Assembly: GCA_015501055.1 (NCBI GenBank) | Contig: JADNYV010000145.1 | Location: 1-64,000, forward strand | Direction of reading: 5' to 3' | Source: Mucidula mucida | Taxonomy: Eukaryota > Basidiomycota > Agaricomycetes > Agaricales > Physalacriaceae | Length of the DNA: 64,000 bases | Shown here: positions 1 to 11,027 of the stretch, in pieces | Layout: each line of letters starts with the position of its first letter | Position numbering within the stretch: the first letter of the stretch is position 1 | Translations under genes and position numbers: made by a program | The notes under the pieces: generated by a model | Seen by the model: only the letters and a program-made list of their open reading frames with translations | Databases searched by the model: none | Told to the model about the DNA's origin: nothing

Positions 1-120
1 AAGATTTTTGACTGTTGTGTCTCCAGACAAGGGTATTCTGACTGTGGTCAAAGCCATAGAGCTTACCTTTGCCATATAAACGTCAAGAGAACAAAATTAT
101 GCTATGCACTTGCCGCCCGC

Positions 121-272
121 TGCATCCCGCCCCAAGCCACGGCCCAAGCCAGAGCCAGGCCAGAGCCGGCCGTGAGTCACGGCTCCGGCCTGGCTTGGGA
201 GATGGCAAAGCCAGAGCTTTGAAAAGCCAGGCCAGGCTGGCGGCTTCAGGCCAAAGCCGGACCAGCAGATCA
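121..272. repeat. GC-rich inverted/low-complexity repeat of GCCAAGCC-like units
   Basis: This stretch is built from repeated AAGCC, AGAGCC and AGGCC words on the + strand, followed by the complementary words GGCTCC, GGCCTGG and GGCTTGG. The left arm begins near 143 (CCCAAGCC) and the right arm ends near 200 (GGCTTGGGA), with GCCGTGAGTCACGGC, itself nearly palindromic, at the centre, so an imperfect hairpin of about 55 nt can form. Further copies of the same words continue to about 270. The composition differs sharply from the flanks and the element lies just beyond the 3' end of a decayed gene. It may be a short non-autonomous mobile sequence or a locally expanded repeat; no target-site duplication could be fixed by eye. 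Confidence 0.55.
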
Positions 273-1930
273 CTATTCGTCACAAGGGAGACACGTTGGG
301 TCGCCTCCAACTGTCCAAGAATCTCAGCCAGTTTATTGACTGCGTCGTTGGAAGGCAGAGGTCGCCTTTCAGCTGTCATCTGCTTCATGAACTGGTGTAA
401 GTTGCAAATACGAGTATCACTACCAGATGGATCCACTTTGACAAAACCATAGAGGGAGAAATCTGACCTCCCGCATGCATTATTCGAATACCCATGAGTG
501 CCATCGCATCCAGCTTCAAGAAGAAGCACCAACCGGCGCCTTCAATGGCGGAAGTGGATGTCGTGGGGAAGAAAGCGACACGCCGCTCACCCCATAGTTG
601 GCCTGCCGCACGTACTCCAGTAGCCAATGCCGTCTGAGGGAAAAGCGCGGAGTGCCCAGCGGAGGATAAATACACACCGTTTTCGGCTTCGGTAAATGGA
701 AGCAAGACGTCTGTCAGGGCCTGCACAATTTGTGGGGGATGAAGAAGGGGAATCGAGGAAATCGAGGGACTACTGGAATTGGTCCAATTCAAGGGATGCA
801 CGAGCTGCTCAAGAGTGCTATACGTCTCAGGACTAGCTGCAATCGACGTGGCAAGTTCGTCGCAGGTTACATTGGTCCTCAGCAAGACGAGGCGTCGTAT
901 ATCCTGCATATGCAGGGCGGCCGCAATGACCGTGCCGAAAGTAACATTAGGATTGCCCGAAAAGTTGAGTGTCGAGGGACCTTCCTCTCAAAAGGAGAGC
1001 ACAATTCTGATGATTTGCTCGCAGTTCATAGTGAATCCAGAGAGGTCCACGACATCGTTGTCAGTACACTCGAGATCGCACCTGACGATCTCAGCGATTA
1101 AGGGAATTGCGGTGTCAGGCAAGGGAGAGATATTCCGGAGAGCTGCCCTAATCAATGGTAGTTTATCTGGCATCCAAATTAGCTTTTCCACTTCTTGGGT
1201 GTCGTTGTTCGTTATAGCAGCTTCAACCGCTGGACCGATAGTGAGTTCGGCTAGGCGAGGGATAGAAGTTGGGGCGGCACTGGAATCGGTAGGTGAGACG
1301 GGGACATTGTCGAGTTTTTATTCGTGTGGCCATGCTTCTGCAAGGACTTGCAGCGTGAGAAGACGCGTCTCTTTCAAGATTTCGCCATAGAATCCTGCAT
1401 AGTCCGAAGCGGACAGCGGCTTGCGTATGCTCTGATGCGCATAACAATATGCAGCGTCGAGCGTATTGCTGATATCAATGTCGATATTCCTTCATCGTTA
1501 TCTGCGAAGAAACTTAGCTCGGCGCCACGACGCGGAGAACCAATCATACTGACCCCCGGCGAAGCTGCCCATGCCTGCATGCAAAAGAGCGTTGGAAAAG
1601 GATACCCCGCTGAAGTATGGCTCTGTGGGATCTTGAAGGTCGATGTCCATGCCTGTGCGAGCAAGAAAGCACTGTATGGGCATGGTGCCTTGGGGATGGC
1701 TGGCCGTTCGCCAAATCTTCCATACTTCCCTTGTATGATACGATCTCGTCACGAACGATCTCAGCATTGTCCTTCTGCTTCAAGAGAGTAATAGGACGAC
1801 GAGTGGCATCTATGGGGAGGCGACCATAGCACCACTGATGGTGCCAGGCAGCGATACAACGATAGTAGGCTTTCGTGCCGCCGTGAAGGACAACTTTGGC
1901 GATGAGGAAGGCTTGATGTCTTTGTCCCAT
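250..1930 (-). pseudogene. Decayed MGQRHQAF-type agaricomycete protein
   Basis: Read on the minus strand the gene opens with MGQRHQAFLIAKV and RCIAAWHHQWCYGRLP. This matches a large family of uncharacterised agaricomycete proteins of unknown function that begin MGQRHQAF. The rest of the family can be followed in order: a PYFSGVSFSNALLHAG segment, a DNDEGI segment, a TIGPAVEAAI/KLIWMPDKLPLIR segment, an LRR-like VDLSGFTMNCEQI segment and a C-terminal VSLVTNSDLLVRL. These pieces lie in changing frames, at about 1730, 1650, 1490 and 490, and the run 1390-500 carries an in-frame TAA near 1317 and a TGA near 988. Most frame changes look like the loss of one base, so some may be assembly errors. 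The two in-frame stops are better evidence of a real pseudogene. Family recognition is from memory of the N-terminus. Confidence 0.6.
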
Positions 1931-1958
1931 GGTGGTGGTGGTGGTGGTGGTGGTGGTG
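1931..1958. repeat. GGT/ACC trinucleotide microsatellite at a start codon
   Basis: About nine uninterrupted GGT units lie on the + strand. On the minus strand this is a CAC repeat that ends directly at the ATG (1930-1928) of the MGQRHQAF-type gene, so it would form the last 28 nt of that gene's 5' leader. A second, shorter trinucleotide run (AGT units) lies at about 2153-2171. Confidence 0.85.
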
Positions 1959-2254
1959 AAAGGACTCAGAAGGCCAGTTTTAGAGTCAGATCAGAGGAGA
2001 CAAAGAAGCAGGTAACAAAGAAGACCATTCAAGCTGCAGTGTAGCCAGAAGCTATTGTTCTTCCTAAGGCCATTCAGGATGCGTTCAAAGCGCCATTCAG
2101 TATTTAGCATGAAGATTTGTTGCAGGATGATAGAGTTTAGAGACATAGTCAGAGTAGTAGTAGTAGTAGTATTAACCACGAGGGTCAGTGCCGACGGAAT
2201 CGTTACCACGCGTCATAAACACCGAAAAAGGCAAGTCTGCTCTTGACCTCCTTC

Positions 2255-3774
2255 ATGAATCTAGCTCGACATTCAATCTCTGCTACCGCTCCCGTCCACA
2301 TTTTTGACGCCCGTTTCGATTCCGACTGCCAAATATTTACCACCGCCACGCCTGCTGGCTTAGCCGTGTATCGTACATGGCCGCTCACATTGATTCGCAA
2401 GCGCGGTCAGTTATCGCCCATCATTCGCGATAGGTACTCTGATACTTTCCTTAGAATTTACTGGCGGAACGTTGTCCACAGTCGTTCCTCTACATACATC
2501 GTCTTTGCTATTCCTCGTCGGTGGCGGTCGCAGTCCGCTATACCCGCCTAATAAAGTCATCATATGGAACGATCACCTGGGCTGTGAGGTCGCAGAACTC
2601 GAGTTTCGAGAACGGGTACGAGGGCTTGCATGCAGACGCGAATGGCTTTCAGTTGCTCTTCGGCGTCGGGTCGTCGTCTTTGAAATTGGTGAACGTGTAA
2701 CACGATTCGGTGAATGGGATACTTGCGATAATCCCAAAGGCAGGTCCATTTCCCGCATCGGATCATACGTCCTTATGTGTGTACACCGCAGGTCTTGTAG
2801 CTATTGCTACTGCTGAACATTCTACGTTACTCGTAATACCTGGTCGCCAAATGGGCCATGTACAACTTGTCCATCTCCCTCCATGTCGTGCTCCCCGGCC
2901 TAAGGCTCCTCCTGCACCATCGACCAACCAGAAGGCACCTCCCCCTCCAACGACACACCCTGTTTCTATCATAGCCGCTCACACGACCTCACTTACCACC
3001 CTCACGTTGCCACCATCTGGCAGATTACTTGCCACGACCTCTTCGCGCGGTACTCTAGTCCGCATATGGGATTCACACTCCGGGAAGCTGATAAGGGAAC
3101 TCAGAAGGGGAACCGATAAGGCTGACATATTCGGTGTAGCATTTCGCCCAGATGAGCAAGAAATGTGCGTCTGGAGTGACAAAGGCACTGTGCACGTCTT
3201 CAACCTTGTCGCATCTGGGGCTTCGTGAGTTGTGTTTAGACCTACCTACACAGCCAACTTATGCCTTACATATAGCAACCGGCAGTCGTCGTTCTCTCCA
3301 TTAACGACCTTCTTACCTCTACCCAAGTACTTTGAATCTGAGTGGTCTTACGCTCAGTACCGGATCCCAGCGCAATCCGCCCATATATCCCTTTCGTCTA
3401 CGCACAATAAGCGATCACCCACGGCTGATATACCTGATGAGGAACGATGTGTAGTTGGGTGGATTGAAGGCCCTTCTAGTGACCCAAATCAACCAATGAA
3501 TGAATACCAACTAGTTGCTTTGACATATACGGGGGGTTGGTACCGTTTGTCTCTGCCCAGTTTTAGCAACTCTACTGTACCATCTAACGCTATCCCGCCC
3601 TTGTCCACGTCTCCTCCAGGACATAGCTCGACCGTGCGGCCTCGAGCGTCCAGCGGAGCTTCTTTAGCGGGGAGATCGGAGAAGGGCAAAGAGAAGGAAA
3701 GGGAGGGGAAGGAGAAGCGAGATTGTATCTTGCAAGAGTTCAGACGCTACGGTAGGTGGGACGGTTGGGGCTAG
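2255..3774 (+). CDS. HSV2: PROPPIN autophagy protein, HSV2/WIPI3-4 class
   Basis: Beta-propeller protein that binds PI3P and PI(3,5)P2 on autophagic and endosomal membranes. Splice model: 2255-2405, 2455-2739, 2792-3224, 3276-3774; 455 codons plus stop. The N-terminus carries VFDARFDSDCQIF-like propeller sequence and GGGRSPLYPPNKVIIW, and the PROPPIN signature LRRG (in ELRRGTDKADIF, about residues 247-250) is intact, followed by SDKGTVHVF. The two Arg of LRRG are the lipid-binding residues of the family. The C-terminus holds a Ser/Pro linker and a Lys/Glu-rich run (about residues 425-435) before the closing strand. The second intron (2740-2791) must use a GC donor (AAAG/GCAGGT) to keep the frame. 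ATG 2255 is the first in frame. HSV2 is preferred to ATG18 because the RRGTDKADIF loop resembles HSV2/WIPI4. Confidence 0.85.
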
Positions 3775-5912
3775 TCTGCTGTTTTGGTTAACCCTTTGCA
3801 TCCTTCATTCATGATCTCGTCTCATTCACGCACATCGCATGTATACTACCATGACTCTCTTGTTGTACAAACCTATCTAGTAGACATAATATGTTAGAAC
3901 GAATTACACTATTCCCAGTGACTTTCTCTTTCGATGATAGGGCATATGATTACTAGTACTCATGAGGTCAAGTTGGTGCTTCTAAGTCCCATGGATAGTA
4001 TTCACAGGCGATCAGCGGTCCCATCCATGTGTTCCTGCTCGTATACTTGGCTGACCGGATGCTTGAATGATGCATGATGACGGTGCGATGAACGGTTGAA
4101 TGAGAACACGGACGTTATACGAAGCAGTTTAGTGTTCCGGGTCAAGAATGTTTTGAGCTTGTGCCTTTCACTCGTGGTATCGCTTCAATGCTAGGTACCG
4201 GGCGGAACGCTTTTCACCGAAGGAACAGGCTTCTGAGCAGTTATCTTGTTTGTATCTTGTAATCAATAACACAGGTCATAGTCCTGAATTCGGCCGGCGG
4301 GAATGAGGGAGAAGAGCTTGCTCTGTTGAGCACTAACATCAATGAGGCACCTTTTGCGCCACAGATAGACATTAACCACGTGTCAATCAGTTGACGTCAT
4401 CGCAGCTTTCCTCTTTTTACCTCCATGCTTGAAAAGCTAACAGGAGTCGCTTCGTCGCGCGCGCAGTCAATGCCAGGAATACTCGTCTGTTTGAGTTCTT
4501 ATTGGATATATGCACAGTGCTTCTATCTGCATACCGAGCTGTGGGGAGCGCCGTGTCCTTCCGCAGCCTGCACGATATGATGTTTGGTGATCTGCATGCC
4601 TACATGTGGAGTACTACTTGCGCTTTGGAAGTCTGACCTTGAATGGACGAGCATGGCATGCATCCTGACTAACTGTATTTCAAGATAGCCATTCCAGGCG
4701 GGCAAGGTGTTGTAAGCCGGTTAAGCGTTCATAGCTCATCTCGACATCATTACCTGCCGGCAAAGGTACGAGCTTGTTGTCTGCCGTACCTTCTGCGACC
4801 CTCGGGGACAGAAACTTTCTCATGCATAGGCCAGATATAGGCCAATGTTGGCCGGCACGGGCAAAAGTGAGCCGACTATCGCCATGTTCGTTTTACGTCC
4901 ACTACTATAGTTCCATCACTTGCCAGCCTTTCGGCCACGTCACGAACTCCAGGCGTCTTCCCCGATGATCCGTCCCAATCCTATTCGGACTGTCTAAGTC
5001 TCTCATATATTTTCTGGGACCGTGGTATCCCGACGAGTACTTCTATTGCTGCGTATACGCCTCATCCCTGCCGGGTATGGTGGTCTGGACACAGGTCTTT
5101 TTAACTTCGATGCTTTAGGAGCCAAACGCCCCGAGATACCGACCCCGTCGACCCTGGAAGGTGCAGCCCGTCGACTTGCCTCCGGACTGTGTCACTTGCC
5201 TGAACAGTAACCATCAGAACAGTTGCAGTACACTGTTGTTGGGACCTCGCATCTCCCGCGGCTTTGGTGGGCGCTCTGCCGTGCGCAGTCGTACTTTGGC
5301 CGTATGTAGTCGAGTACAGACGGGTTCTATCACGAGTGAAACCGTTATGGAACAACCCAGTGACGCAATCTCATGAAGTGTTTTTCAACAACTGGAACAA
5401 CTGTACGCTATCCGCAGTTCGTACTGTGCAACTTCTCGAAGTATAGTCACCTTCGCTTGGATTAGCGCAGCTATAGCAACATCAAATCGATCCTTCCTGC
5501 ACCGTTGCTCACTTCTACCATCGTGTTGGGTCCTCTATTACTCTGCAGTCGAAGGCCAAATTTATCCCAACGCAGCACCTTTTCCTCTCTTATGATCATC
5601 CTGTGTTACCTTCCGAACTTGCAGGAACTCTGGAATTAAATTTTTGCTTATACGGCGGAACCCTCTGATTCGGTGGAGGATTTGCCTTGATGAGGCACCC
5701 CCAGATTCTGCACATGGCGGTCCATCACAGATGTCATAAATCTCAGAGATCTATCCGACGGTCGCCCTTGACTTTCTTTCGCGTCAATGTTACTGTACGA
5801 GAATCGGCGTCTTCACCACCGCGTATAAAGACGTCTACCGTTTCGGCCTGGTTTCTTCATACCTTCCCTTCAATCATCCAGTCTTTTCCTCCTGACTTTC
5901 TTTCCTCCTGAG
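3775..5912. other. 2.1 kb intergenic stretch with laccase promoter
   Basis: No conserved reading frame was recognised on either strand; the short open frames lack codon or family signal. The right end serves as the laccase promoter: a TATAAAG box is at 5824-5830, about 85 nt before the laccase ATG, followed by a pyrimidine-rich leader (5850-5910). Confidence 0.5.
5824..5830 (+). promoter_or_regulatory. TATA box of the laccase gene
   Basis: TATAAAG lies about 85 nt upstream of the laccase start codon, a spacing usual for basidiomycete laccase genes. The region up to the ATG is CT-rich, typical of strongly expressed fungal promoters. I saw no clear metal- or xenobiotic-response element. Confidence 0.5.
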
Positions 5913-8333
5913 ATGTTTCCAACCCTCACCGCCTTCGTTTCTCTTGCCCTTCTTGCTCGTACATCCTTCGCTGCAATCGGTCCTGTCGCCGACCTAACTA
6001 TCGCCAATGCTGATGTCGCTCCCGACGGTTTTACGCGCACTGCAGCCTTAGCAGGAGGCAATGTTAGCGGCGTTCTCATTACGGGAAATAAGGTATCCTA
6101 TATTGCGCCTCTGCTTTGAAGTACATGCTAATCGTGGAACATAGGGCGACAACTTCCAGATCAACGTGGTTAACGACCTGGACAACAGCAACATTCTGCA
6201 GAGTACTACAATCGTACGCCTCTCAATTTCAATGAGTGGGCTGAATGAACTAATTGTTACGTTCTAGCATTGGCACGGATTGTTTCAGGCTGGCACAAAT
6301 TGGGCTGATGGACCTGCCTTCGTCAATCAATGCCCAATCGCCAAGGGCAACTCTTTCCTCTACGACTTCACTGCCGTTGATCAAGCGGGAACCTTTTGGT
6401 ACCACTCCCATTTGTGTACGTATGGGTCTATACTCGGTGTGGGTATATCTAAAATCTCCTGTCTTTCAGCCACGCAGTATTGTGATGGTGTTCGCGGACC
6501 CCTTGTCATCTACGACCCGGATGATCCTCACGCTGACCTGTACGATGTTGACGATGGTGAAGTCATTCACTGCCTCCTCTTGGGCTTGCTGACTCTGGAA
6601 CAGAAAGCACTATTATCACATTGGCAGATTGGTATCACTCGTATGCCAAAGATTTGACCTTCCCGTAAGTTCCTGCGTGTACGTGTTGTCTAGAGTCTAA
6701 CGTTTGCCTCTAGAACCTCGGATTCTACGTTGATCAACGGTCTTGGCCGGTGAGCGAAGAGAGCTCAACGTTAACATCTATTCTGATTTTCATTAGCTGG
6801 GCTGACGACCCGACAGCTGACCTCGCCGTCATAACAGTAGAGTCTGGGAAACGGTACGCCGCGCAGTTGATCAAACATTGTTCATAGTCTGACGACCGTT
6901 ATGCAGATACCGTTTCCGTTTAATCAGTATCTCCTGCGATCCGAATTTCGTGTTCGCAATCCAAAATCACAACATGTAAGATAGAGCATGCTGTTCTCTC
7001 GGTTGCCCATTGATATCACGTGCAGGACTGTCATAGAAGTGGATAGTGTCAATCATGAACCGTACGTTGTCGACCAGATCCAAATCTTTGCTGGACAGCG
7101 GTACTCTTTCATCGTGAGTCAAAGTTTTTGAAAAAAATTCGGTATTTGGGACTAACACGTTTTCTCTCCTAGCTGACCGCCGATCAGCCTGAGGATAACT
7201 ACTGTAATAATCTCAATGTTTCGTCTTCACGACAAGTAGCTGATAGATTTGTAGGGATACAAGCAAACCCTAGCCTTGGTACCACCGGCTTCGACGATGG
7301 CATCAACTCTGCCATTCTTAGGTATTCCAACGCAGCGGCTGAGGAGCCTGCAGCCGCTACCCTCACCAGCGTACTTCCTCTGAATGAGACCGACCTTGTG
7401 GTATGTGGTTCTTTCGGTTCCTTATGACCATCGTTGAAAACGATGCTTTTCAGCCTCTCGAGAACCCTGGAGCTGTATGTTTCCTGTCAGAATGTTAGAA
7501 TCGACTGGCTCATGTATCCTCCAGCCCGGAGAAGCCGTTGTTGGAGGCGTTGATTTGGCCATCAACCTAGCCTTTGGCTTCGACGTATGTTCCTTCGTCT
7601 TGCGCCACCACGCCGCCGTCTCATCCCTTTCTAGCTGACGACTTTCCAATTCACGATCAACGGCGCTTCATACGCTTCTCCTACCGTTCCAGTCCTTCTC
7701 CAAATTCTCAGTGGTGCCCAAGATGCTACTGATCTTCTTCCTGGCGGTTCTGTCTTCTCCCTTCCAGCAAATTCTGTTATTGAATTGTCCATGCCCTCTT
7801 TGGGAGTTGCTGGTGGTCCCGTGAGTTCTGATAACTAGTGTCAAAATTTTGTTACTCACGTTGGCACAATTAGCATCCTTTCCATCTTCACGGAGTATGT
7901 TCATGCCGTGTCTACACTCTAAAAGCTTCTAATTGGTTTCAGCACACTTTCGACGTGGTCCGCAGTGCGGGAATGGACACTTACAACTATGAAAATCCTG
8001 TCCGACGTGATGTTGTCAGTCTTGGTGCAGCTGGGGACAACGTTACAGTCCGGTTCACAACTGATAATCCCGGCCCATGGTTCCTTCACTGGTATGCTTC
8101 CCTCTCTGTTGCTTGATTGCCCGCTTACCTGAGTGCGCTTCAGCCACATTGACTGGCATCTTGAAGCGTAAGTAATTCAGGTTCTGTCTTGTACCCTTTA
8201 TTAAAGATTTCCCAGAGGTTTTGCTGTTGTCTTTGCTGAGGACACGGCAGAGTGGAATTCTTCCATCGTCCCTTCGGAGGCTTGGTCGCAACTCTGCCCA
8301 ATCTACGACGCTTTGTCAGACTCGGACCTGTAG
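5913..8333 (+). CDS. lcc: Secreted laccase (multicopper phenol oxidase)
   Basis: Oxidises phenols and lignin-related substrates with reduction of O2 to water; acts outside the cell. Eighteen exons: 5913-6092, 6145-6213, 6268-6415, 6470-6556, 6604-6664, 6714-6749, 6797-6853, 6907-6975, 7026-7113, 7173-7203, 7255-7400, 7454-7474, 7525-7584, 7635-7820, 7874-7894, 7943-8091, 8144-8167, 8216-8333; 516 codons plus stop. Residues 1-20 are a signal peptide (cleavage near SFA/AIGP). All four copper signatures are present: L1 [16 protein letters not shown]2 [17 protein letters not shown]3 HPFHLHGHTF and L4 [18 protein letters not shown]3 HPFHLHG is a 21-nt exon of its own. The residue ten positions after the L4 Cys is Phe, the class associated with high redox potential. 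No lesion was found. Confidence 0.95.
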
Positions 8334-9117
8334 ATTATCATCGCACGCCGTTGGACATTCTTCGCTCTCTTGTTTTCGCCACTCGTTTCAACTGTTGGGG
8401 TAACTGGATGTACAATATGTAGTATCATTTAGCGCTGTAGCTAGATACAACGCACGGACTCTGGCGCAAATGCCAAGTAAAACCTTGAAACTAGGAAGTC
8501 GTACTTACTCCGAGTAACACCCGAAAAAGAGTTCGTTCGTTGGTTCTGTTCGTCTTGTGTTCGTCTCTCCGATCTGCCCGCGTTATCTCGAATTACCCGG
8601 ATCATTGCGACACTCTCATCACCGATTCATCACTCAACGTTACTGTTAGACCTGGAGAATGGCACCGTTGCAGCCGGCAATTCGTGTTGGAACGACGTCT
8701 GGCTTGCATTCCGGTTCAACAATCCAAATCAACGTCTCGGTGGAGCCTCGGTTCCATAGGCCGTTTTCAGTCTTTCTCAAGTTGTTCTCACACAGCCTTG
8801 TCCTCCAGCATAGTAGACGATCAAAAACACCTGCATCTTGAGCTGAAAGGGGCGTTGAATTTTAGGAGCCCTCGTAAATACGGTCCCAAAATCTAGGAGA
8901 CTTGAAGACCTCGCAGATCGTAATTACGGATATCACCGCCTCACCTTTCAGGAGCACCATACTTGGCTTACAGGCCAGCTCAAACAATTCAGGCTTTCAG
9001 GGTCGTCTCGTAATGCACCCATCAAGACGAGACGATTTGCTTATTTTCGGAGGCTTCGATTCCAGAACATAAGGTATGTCTTGGTCCAGTGACATGCGCT
9101 GATCCTAGAAATATTGA
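8334..9117. other. Intergenic region with a possible acyltransferase relic
   Basis: Between about 8580 and 8756 one + frame reads ENGTVAAGNSCWNDVWLAF and then RFNNPNQRLGGASVP before a stop. This looks more protein-like than its surroundings but has no start codon, no splice context and no clear family. The 20-nt string 8698-8717 is identical to 24540-24559 inside the LOA1-like acyltransferase and is read in the same frame (WLAFRF). It could be a fragment of an acyltransferase copy or a coincidence. Nothing else was recognised here. Confidence 0.3.
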
Positions 9118-10302
9118 ATGCTCTCAACTTGTTCTTCGCCAGCGATACCTCCTCCCACCATGAAATCCGTCACCTTTTTGCGCAACACCTGGCGCAAGAA
9201 AGATAAGGAATCTTCTTCATCCGACGCATCTACATCTACAGAGCTAGCGTCTAGCTCATCGCAATCCCTGTCACCTCCAAGCAGTAGCCGAAGACTCTTT
9301 TTCGGAAAACTTAGCTCACCATCTGTTTCTCCCACTCATTCACAACGGTCGACTCCACCTCAACGGCCTCCTCGTCCTCCTAGTTTAGATCTTTTTACCG
9401 ATCTGAAGGACACTCCTACGTCTTCATCTAGCAGCTTCGACATGGCAGCAGACATTGCCATCACTCCCTCTCCACCGATGTCTCAATCAGTGAGCATGTC
9501 GAGTCGTTCATCATCCGAGCTGGATGGCGTGTGGAACGATTTCCTCACAGACATCCGCGAAGATGTACGGCCTTCGCATGTCTATCCATCTCTTAATAGA
9601 CAATCCCAATACAAGACTTTCAAGTCTGACACGGTCGACGCGATGCTTGATCCGTCTGCACATTCTCTTCGCACGCGCTATCAAATCACCGGCTCGACGC
9701 CCCATCTTCCCTACGTTAAACTACATAGTCCAGACAACACATATCCTCGGATGAGACGACCTATGCTCTCACCCAGCGTTTCTGTCGTGGCTCCGAGGCC
9801 AGAAGAATCAGAAACAGATTTTTCTCTATCACTATTCCCAGCCCCTCCGCCTTTGCGAATCCGCAAAAAGGTGCCGAAAGCCCTCATTTTGCGGCCCAGT
9901 GCACATATTGTTCCCTTGCCTCCTTCCCCTGCTTCGTTTTCCACCGGAACCGATTCTAGGGATACCACGCCACTGGCTACGCCTGTCACCCCAACTTACC
10001 CGACTATTTCTCGTAAAACCTCCGGATATAATCTCTCATCGGCTCAGGCGAGCCTCTCGCCGCCTTCTACTCCCTCTCCTTCACTTCCTAATACGCGCCG
10101 GCAACTACCACGCGTTGAATATGAGGAACACTCATATTTTGCCTATAATCACCATCGAGTCACTGCGAGCGACACTCTTCAGCGACCATATAAAAACCAT
10201 ACCAAATTTCTCTCCACACTCGAAACTACATCGAGACGGTCTAACCCGACTTTGGTTATGGTTCGTGCCAGCGCGCGTCTTCCTCCTGTCTTCGAGGACT
10301 GA
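9118..10302 (+). CDS. Ser/Pro-rich protein of unknown function
   Basis: Intronless open frame of 394 residues, or 380 if the ATG at 9160 (MKSVTFLRNTWRKK) is used; the second start looks more natural because a basic segment follows it. The sequence is dominated by Ser, Pro and Thr with many SP/TP pairs (for example about residues 275-335) and behaves like a disordered protein with potential proline-directed phosphorylation sites. A short ordered-looking island, LDGVWNDFLTDIREDV, is near residues 135-150. Proteins of this type are common and uncharacterised in agaricomycetes. No signal peptide or membrane segment was seen. The function is unknown. Confidence 0.7.
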   Translation: MLSTCSSPAIPPPTMKSVTFLRNTWRKKDKESSSSDASTSTELASSSSQSLSPPSSSRRLFFGKLSSPSVSPTHSQRSTPPQRPPRPPSLDLFTDLKDTPTSSSSSFDMAADIAITPSPPMSQSVSMSSRSSSELDGVWNDFLTDIREDVRPSHVYPSLNRQSQYKTFKSDTVDAMLDPSAHSLRTRYQITGSTPHLPYVKLHSPDNTYPRMRRPMLSPSVSVVAPRPEESETDFSLSLFPAPPPLRIRKKVPKALILRPSAHIVPLPPSPASFSTGTDSRDTTPLATPVTPTYPTISRKTSGYNLSSAQASLSPPSTPSPSLPNTRRQLPRVEYEEHSYFAYNHHRVTASDTLQRPYKNHTKFLSTLETTSRRSNPTLVMVRASARLPPVFED

Positions 10303-10524
10303 CACCCTTTGCAGGACACAGGCAGTCCAGTAAAGGCCCACAATATACAGTGGGGATACGCAGTCTGAACTATTGTTATATATAATTGCAGTGTAGTCTC
10401 ACTTTCGTTTACCTATTTCGTTTGGATTGTAGTTCTAGTACTGGATGGAAGAAAAAGCCAATGTAATTGTTACTATAATAATTTATATCACACTATACGT
10501 ACTTTCTGCAGGACAGGTGTAGGA

Positions 10525-10900
10525 CTAGCTATCCTTTTTTGACTGTGACACTGGCTTCTGGATAGCTGAAGGCGTGTCTTCTAGCAATGATGCAATTATG
10601 TAGGCGACGAGGACAAAGTTGGCCGCGACAATGGCAGTGATTGCTGCCCAGGTTGCGTTGCCTGTCAGTCGATAAGATTTCGGTCAAGAAGAATGATGTT
10701 CAGATAGTGTACCATTCCAGACATAGCGCAGCGACAGGTAATATGAAGCGAGTGGAAGAACGCCCAGTGAGAGGCTAAAGACGACGAGTTTTGCGAGAGT
10801 ACCGCTACAAGAGAGCCTTAAGATATCTCAGGATTGGATATCTAGAAACATACCCAGAGGCAGCCTGGGCGGTGACTTTGGAGCCCACAGTTTGCTCCAT
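10525..10900 (-). CDS. VMA21: V-ATPase assembly factor VMA21
   Basis: Small ER membrane chaperone needed to assemble the V0 sector of the vacuolar ATPase. Exons on the minus strand: 10854-10900, 10713-10804, 10525-10661; 91 codons plus stop. The product has two hydrophobic helices (LAKLVVFSLSLGVLPLASYY and TAIVAANFVLVAYIIASLL) joined by a short loop RYVWNGN, the VMA21 hairpin plan. It ends in SKKDS, which presents the KKxx-like dilysine signal for ER retrieval. Length and topology agree with the yeast (77 aa) and human (101 aa) proteins. The gene is too broken by introns to show as a long open frame. It is divergent from ALG8, another ER membrane protein, with 127 bp between start codons. Confidence 0.85.
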
Positions 10901-11027
10901 ACCGTTCGAGGAGCGGAAGCAAAGAGAATTATGTCACGTGTAGCCAACGCGCTTGTCTTCTCCTTCCATCTGCTGATTCTGCTCCCTATAAACTTATGTT
11001 TCTTGGACGTTCCAGACGCCGTTTACA
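10901..11027. promoter_or_regulatory. Bidirectional promoter VMA21 / ALG8
   Basis: The two start codons face away from each other across 127 bp, so the core promoters and 5' leaders of both genes must lie here. A TATAAAC-like sequence at about 10987 points toward ALG8. Confidence 0.55.

Noticed and set aside
7204..7254. In-frame stops after DQPEDNY in the laccase
   Set aside because: They fall inside a normal 51-nt intron (GTAATA...TTTGTAG); splicing gives [11 protein letters not shown], the conserved family sequence.
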